Part shown: positions 14,399 to 18,539 of the stretch, in pieces
Layout: every line of letters starts with the position of its first letter
How positions within the stretch are numbered: the first letter of the stretch is position 1
From: Proteiniphilum sp. UBA5384
GTDB lineage: Bacteria > Bacteroidota > Bacteroidia > Bacteroidales > Dysgonomonadaceae
Assembly: GCF_002410825.1 (NCBI RefSeq)
Contig: NZ_DHOS01000054.1
Span: forward strand, 1-18,539
DNA length: 18,539 nucleotides
Reading direction: 5' to 3'
Translations under genes and position numbers: made by a program
The notes under the pieces: model-generated
What the model saw: only the letters and a program-made list of their open reading frames with translations
The model's database searches: none
What the model was told of the DNA's origin: nothing

Positions 14399-17300
14399 AT
14401 GGAACAGAAATTCAATTCAATCCGGTGGGTATTCAGCCTGCTTGTTATTGGCCTCTTGTTTTGCCCTGCCAGTATGTGGGCACAAGGTCCGGGAACAAAA
14501 ACATACCCACATGAAACGCTGGCTGCACGGGTTATCAAGCTATCTAAAGACTACAAAGTCAATGTGATGTACAATCCCGGACAAAAAGATATTTCCGTGC
14601 CGGAACTTACAGTAAATGCACATGACATTAATGGAGTTCTGGATAAAACGCTTGCCTCTACCGATTTTACCTATAAAAAGACTGCGGAAACTTCGTATGT
14701 CATAGTAAAGAAAACAAATGAATCACAACAAGAAGCCTCCGGCAAAGGTATCCTCTCCGGCGTAGTTCTTGACGAAAAAGGAATCCCCGTTATCGGGGCA
14801 ACGGTGGTGGTGAAAGGAACAACGACCGGTACAGCCACTGACGCCGACGGCAAATACACTTTGACTCAACTTCCGGCAGGAACGACCACTATCCTGATTA
14901 GTTTCATGTCGTACGAAACCCTGCAAGTAAACGATGTAAAGATCGTGGCAGGCAAAACCACCCCTCTGGACGTGGTTCTGAAAGAGGCTACACAGCAGCT
15001 GGGCGAAGTGGTGGTAACGGCGACCTATGGACAGGCCTCGGCAAATGGACTCTATGCCAAGCAAAAAAACATAGCGGCTATGAGCGACGGAGTCAGTGCC
15101 GATATGATCAAAAAGACCAGTGACAATAATGTGGCACAAGTTCTGAAACGTGTATCAGGAGTTACTATCGATAACGGTAAATATGTAACTGTGCGTGGTA
15201 TGAGTGAACGCTATAATAATGTACAGCTAAACGGCAGTTCGCTGCCCAGCACCGAGCCTAACCGCCGTAACTTTGCTTTCGATGTGATTCCTTCCGGTCT
15301 GGTGGATAACGTGACTATCAGCAAAACCTTTACTCCTGACATGCCGGGTGAATTTACAGGAGGACTCGTCGAAGTAAACACATTAGCCGTTCCAGATGAA
15401 AAATTCCTTAGTTTAGGTACCGGGACAGGGATGAACACGATCAGTACGGGAAAAGATTTTTACAGTACTAAACGCTTCGGCTCCGACTGGTTCTTTGGTG
15501 AAATTGACAAACGAAAATGGTATTCAGGAGGGGATGAAGCCGCTACCGCACAGAATATCATTAATGCAGGACAAAAAAACACCTATGGTTTTGGTAGATA
15601 TAAAGCTGCACCAATGCAGAATTACAGTCTTACTGCAGGGCTTCCTTTCAACCTAGGGAGAAGCTCTCTGGGAGTTGTCGCAGCCTTGACTTACAGGCAT
15701 GAAGAGAATACGGAGGAAATCCTGGAAGCGAATATGATTACCCGTGACAGCATCTTTAAGCCATCGGACAAAGGTTCATACCGTTATAAGGCAGCCACAA
15801 GTATTGGAGCTGTGCTGAATACCGGTTGGCGGATGGGTGGGCACAGCATTACATGGCGTAACCTGTTTAACAATCGATTCAATCATACCAACCAACAACG
15901 TTATATCCACAAATATTATGAAAATTATAGTCTGGTGGAGCAATACAGCGTACCCTTGGTAAGCAGTCTTTGGCAAACGCAGTTGGATGGTAAACACAAT
16001 CTTTTCGCAGGCAAGTTAATTGCGTCTTGGAATGCTTCTTACAACGATATTACCCGAACCAATCCCGATGACCGGATGGTTCAGGGCTCTATCGTAAGTG
16101 AATCCGCAAATCAGGTTAGCTTAATTGATTGGGGGTGGTCTACAAATTACGGCAATAGCTTTAATGTGGGGAGTGGGCATATCATGTACAGCAAGCTACA
16201 TGAGACAAAGAAAAATATTGGAGCGAGCCTTGAACATCCTTTCATTATACAAGGCAATCGTCAAAGCATAAAGATAGGATACATGGGAGCATTTCGCAAA
16301 GCTAATTTCGAGCAACAATATTTGAAAGCAATGAGAGATTATAATGCTCCCAATCAGGGAGATATAGGACTGCCTATAGATGAGTATTTTGCTTCGGAAC
16401 ATTTTGGAGGGAATCCGTTAATATATGAGCTTTCCGGGATGCAAGGAACCAAGGCCGACTATTATGAGGGGGGACAAGATATCCATTCCGGCTATCTGAT
16501 GGGCGACTTCAGTTTTTTGAGAAAATTACGCTTGGTTGGTGGCCTACGGATGGAGAAAACAGACATGCATGTAACGACTGAGATGTTGGAAAAAACAATA
16601 GGCGGAGGGATGATAGATAGTACAACCGTTATCAAAAAAACAGACTGGCTACCTGCGGCAACCCTAATCTACAGCATGACACCTGAATTGAATGCCCGGG
16701 CTTCATATAGCAAAACCCTTGCCCGTCCCGATTTCAGGGAGTTATCCCAATCCAGCTACTATAACGTAGATGACCGTGTATGGGTAATAAACGGTTCAGG
16801 TATTGAGCAAAGCCGTATCCATAATTACGATGTCCGGGTAGAATGGTATCCACGTCCGGGAGAAGTATTATCCGTCAGCTACTTCCATAAGAAATTCATC
16901 AAACCGGTGGAGATGGTTATGCGTATGCTAAGCGATATGCAGAATTTTGAAATGTACAATATGAACCTGGACAATTCCACGGCTAAAGGCATGGAATTCA
17001 ACTGGCGAAAAGGATTAGGTTTTATTTCCCCGGCACTACGGCATCTTTATTTTACAGGTAACTACACATGGATGGAAGCCAATGTAAAGTATAATCAGGA
17101 AAAATTATTAAATCCGAATATAGAAGATTCTAATCCTGACTTCGACCGTGATCGTCCTTTACAGGGTTTGAGCCCCTATACCCTTAATTTAGGGCTTGCA
17201 TATGAAGAAAACATTATCGGTGCTGCCATCAATTATAACCGTAACGGAAGAAAGCTGGTCTATGCCGGAGAAGAAACAAAATATGACCAGTATGAAAATT

Positions 17301-17581
17301 CGCGAGATGTATTGGATCTGCAATTTTCAACCCGTTTGATGAAGGACCAACGTCTGGAATTAAAATTCAATATTTCCGACATTTTTAATCAGGATATCAT
17401 CGTATATCGAAATACCCGGATAATAGAATATACTGCTGAAAATCCCGATCCGGAAACAGGAAAATCGGGAGCCATTTACATGGATTTAACAGGTGACATG
17501 AATTACAATAAAGGGGATTATGTTATGAGCCGGATAAAGAAAGGAATCAACCTTTCATTAAGCGCAAGTTATAAATTCTAA
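14399..17581 (+). CDS. TonB-dependent receptor with STN signalling domain
   Basis: This 1060-residue outer-membrane receptor both imports a ligand and reports its presence. Order: signal peptide (1-28, SMWA-QG); STN domain (about 38-106, with VNVMYNP and the DVLDKTL-like helix) that would contact FecR in the periplasm; carboxypeptidase-regulatory-like domain (about 118-195, DADGKYTLTQLPAG); TonB-box-like GEVVVTATYG (202-211); plug (about 215-330) with VTVRGMSERYNNVQLNGSSLP; and a barrel ending in the aromatic signature SASYKF. The plug resembles the non-SusC group of Bacteroidota receptors, and no susD follows. With the FecR and ECF genes it forms a FecA-like surface-signalling trio. The ligand is unknown and could be a metal chelate, a peptide or a glycan. 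It ends one base before the next ATG. Confidence 0.95.
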   Translation: MEQKFNSIRWVFSLLVIGLLFCPASMWAQGPGTKTYPHETLAARVIKLSKDYKVNVMYNPGQKDISVPELTVNAHDINGVLDKTLASTDFTYKKTAETSYVIVKKTNESQQEASGKGILSGVVLDEKGIPVIGATVVVKGTTTGTATDADGKYTLTQLPAGTTTILISFMSYETLQVNDVKIVAGKTTPLDVVLKEATQQLGEVVVTATYGQASANGLYAKQKNIAAMSDGVSADMIKKTSDNNVAQVLKRVSGVTIDNGKYVTVRGMSERYNNVQLNGSSLPSTEPNRRNFAFDVIPSGLVDNVTISKTFTPDMPGEFTGGLVEVNTLAVPDEKFLSLGTGTGMNTISTGKDFYSTKRFGSDWFFGEIDKRKWYSGGDEAATAQNIINAGQKNTYGFGRYKAAPMQNYSLTAGLPFNLGRSSLGVVAALTYRHEENTEEILEANMITRDSIFKPSDKGSYRYKAATSIGAVLNTGWRMGGHSITWRNLFNNRFNHTNQQRYIHKYYENYSLVEQYSVPLVSSLWQTQLDGKHNLFAGKLIASWNASYNDITRTNPDDRMVQGSIVSESANQVSLIDWGWSTNYGNSFNVGSGHIMYSKLHETKKNIGASLEHPFIIQGNRQSIKIGYMGAFRKANFEQQYLKAMRDYNAPNQGDIGLPIDEYFASEHFGGNPLIYELSGMQGTKADYYEGGQDIHSGYLMGDFSFLRKLRLVGGLRMEKTDMHVTTEMLEKTIGGGMIDSTTVIKKTDWLPAATLIYSMTPELNARASYSKTLARPDFRELSQSSYYNVDDRVWVINGSGIEQSRIHNYDVRVEWYPRPGEVLSVSYFHKKFIKPVEMVMRMLSDMQNFEMYNMNLDNSTAKGMEFNWRKGLGFISPALRHLYFTGNYTWMEANVKYNQEKLLNPNIEDSNPDFDRDRPLQGLSPYTLNLGLAYEENIIGAAINYNRNGRKLVYAGEETKYDQYENSRDVLDLQFSTRLMKDQRLELKFNISDIFNQDIIVYRNTRIIEYTAENPDPETGKSGAIYMDLTGDMNYNKGDYVMSRIKKGINLSLSASYKF

Positions 17582-17582
17582 A

Positions 17583-18539
17583 ATGAGACAAATTATGAAA
17601 AAAATAATAAATTATATAGCAATTGCTCTTGTTTTATTTTCTGTTGTGAGTTGTAATAGCGAAGAAGACTTAATTAGCGAAATTGATGGATTTTATACAT
17701 TAAGTGCTGATTTCGTTTCGCCCGCGAACATCAGAAGTAATTATGATATCCTGTTTAATAGCGATACAATAAAAAGTATATATTATATAAATAGAGCAGA
17801 TCCAACCGGAAAACTAACGGTTTTTGAAAAAGGAAATAAAGAACCAGTTTATACGGAAGAGTTGACTTTGACAAGCAATAAAAATATCCAGTTTATTAAA
17901 CTTGGGAATAAGATAGATACTTACTCTGAAGATAAGTACACTAAATTCAGTTTGGATATAAAATGGGCTACACATGAAGAACGTGATAAATATAAGGCTA
18001 CGTTTAATGGATTTGAATTAAATACCGAGCAGGGTAATATCAATTATGTATTGACAGAATCATTAACGGGCATATTACAATTAAGAAAGGTAGATGATGG
18101 ATATTTAGTTATTGATAGAGAAATTACTGTGGAACCAAATGGAACGTTTACATTCTTACAGTTATCATCGATTGAATTTTTAGCTATGCCTCCGGGAGAT
18201 GAGGATGATCCCGAATCAAATGATTACAAAAAGATAAGAGTGTACTACACCTTAACAGACGATTTGACAGAAGAGTCGTATACAATTAAATTCTATACCT
18301 TCGATTCATGGATATACGATAAAGAACAGGTCGTATATAGTGGTTATGAATTTGAAATTAAAGTAGGGGAATTATCTCCCTATATTTTAGTATACGGACG
18401 TACCTTTGAGAACGAAAATGGTGATGGCGGACCAGCTTTCATTACATACGATCTTATTGCAAAAGACGGGACTGTAGTCAGGAAACATGATCCCAACCAA
18501 ACAGGAATAACCTTTAATATAATTACCCCCAAATCTTGG
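17583..18539 (+). CDS. Lipoprotein of unknown family, 3' end outside window
   Basis: An open frame of 319 codons runs from ATG 17583 to the last base with no stop, so the gene is cut by the window edge. A second in-frame ATG at 17595 is an equally good start. The signal peptide ends FSVVSC, giving a lipidated Cys (Cys24 from the first ATG), followed by acidic NSEEDL. The rest is rich in beta-strand-like alternation and includes a Pro-Gly-acidic linker PPGDEDDPESNDY, suggesting repeated beta-sandwich domains. I recognise no family and no catalytic motif. The start is immediately after the receptor stop codon, which implies a partner of that receptor, perhaps a surface ligand-binding subunit in the place SusD would take. 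It is AT-rich (19 of 60 G+C at 17761-17820). Confidence 0.85.
   Translation, partial: MRQIMKKIINYIAIALVLFSVVSCNSEEDLISEIDGFYTLSADFVSPANIRSNYDILFNSDTIKSIYYINRADPTGKLTVFEKGNKEPVYTEELTLTSNKNIQFIKLGNKIDTYSEDKYTKFSLDIKWATHEERDKYKATFNGFELNTEQGNINYVLTESLTGILQLRKVDDGYLVIDREITVEPNGTFTFLQLSSIEFLAMPPGDEDDPESNDYKKIRVYYTLTDDLTEESYTIKFYTFDSWIYDKEQVVYSGYEFEIKVGELSPYILVYGRTFENENGDGGPAFITYDLIAKDGTVVRKHDPNQTGITFNIITPKSW

Noticed and set aside
14723..15139. Minus-strand open frame of 138 codons opposite the TonB receptor
   Set aside because: It is antisense to the carboxypeptidase-like and plug domains of the receptor, with Cys/His-rich random composition.

Overview
The window looks like accessory chromosomal DNA from a member of the Bacteroidales (Bacteroidota). 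The evidence is a SusC/SusD outer-membrane pair, several lipoproteins with Bacteroidota-style signal peptides, BACON and DUF1735-type domains, a FecR-type anti-sigma factor with an ECF sigma factor, and TAnnTTTG promoter boxes in place of a standard -10. Shine-Dalgarno sequences are scarce. I cannot name the genus.

Layout. (1) 1-930 is a long non-coding region with a candidate + strand promoter (329-336), a weaker divergent box (259-266) and several small hairpins. (2) 931-9846 is a five-gene + strand polysaccharide-utilisation-like operon. It encodes a TIG/NHL-repeat lipoprotein, a SusC transporter, a SusD lipoprotein, a DUF1735/DUF4361-type lipoprotein, and a lipoprotein with two BACON-like domains and an endonuclease/exonuclease/phosphatase (EEP) domain. 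No glycoside hydrolase or polysaccharide lyase is visible. (3) 9852-10244 is the wreck of a sixth operon gene, a Tat-exported Gfo/Idh/MocA oxidoreductase with a +1 frameshift, an internal deletion and loss of its 3' end. (4) 10234-12909 is a G+C-richer minus-strand block: a DbpA-like DEAD-box RNA helicase, a beta-carbonic anhydrase and an ECF sigma factor. (5) 13219-18539 on the + strand is a cell-surface-signalling transport locus: a FecR-like anti-sigma factor, a TonB-dependent receptor with an N-terminal STN signalling domain, and an unrecognised lipoprotein that runs off the window.

How the genes may work together. The first locus should bind a ligand at the surface (TIG/NHL, SusD, DUF1735 protein) and import it through SusC. 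The EEP lipoprotein is the only intact enzyme, so the ligand may carry a phosphodiester or phosphomonoester. This is inference. In the second locus the STN receptor probably signals through FecR to the divergently encoded ECF sigma factor. The pseudogene marks the join between the transport operon and the helicase block, and the helicase stop codon lies inside the remnant.

The most unusual items are the CAZyme-less SusCD operon ending in a BACON-BACON-EEP lipoprotein, the nested inverted repeat at 8372-8480 just before that gene, the multiply broken oxidoreductase whose lesion shows a 4-bp microhomology, and the predicted leaderless helicase transcript. I saw no rRNA, tRNA, CRISPR array or intact mobile element.
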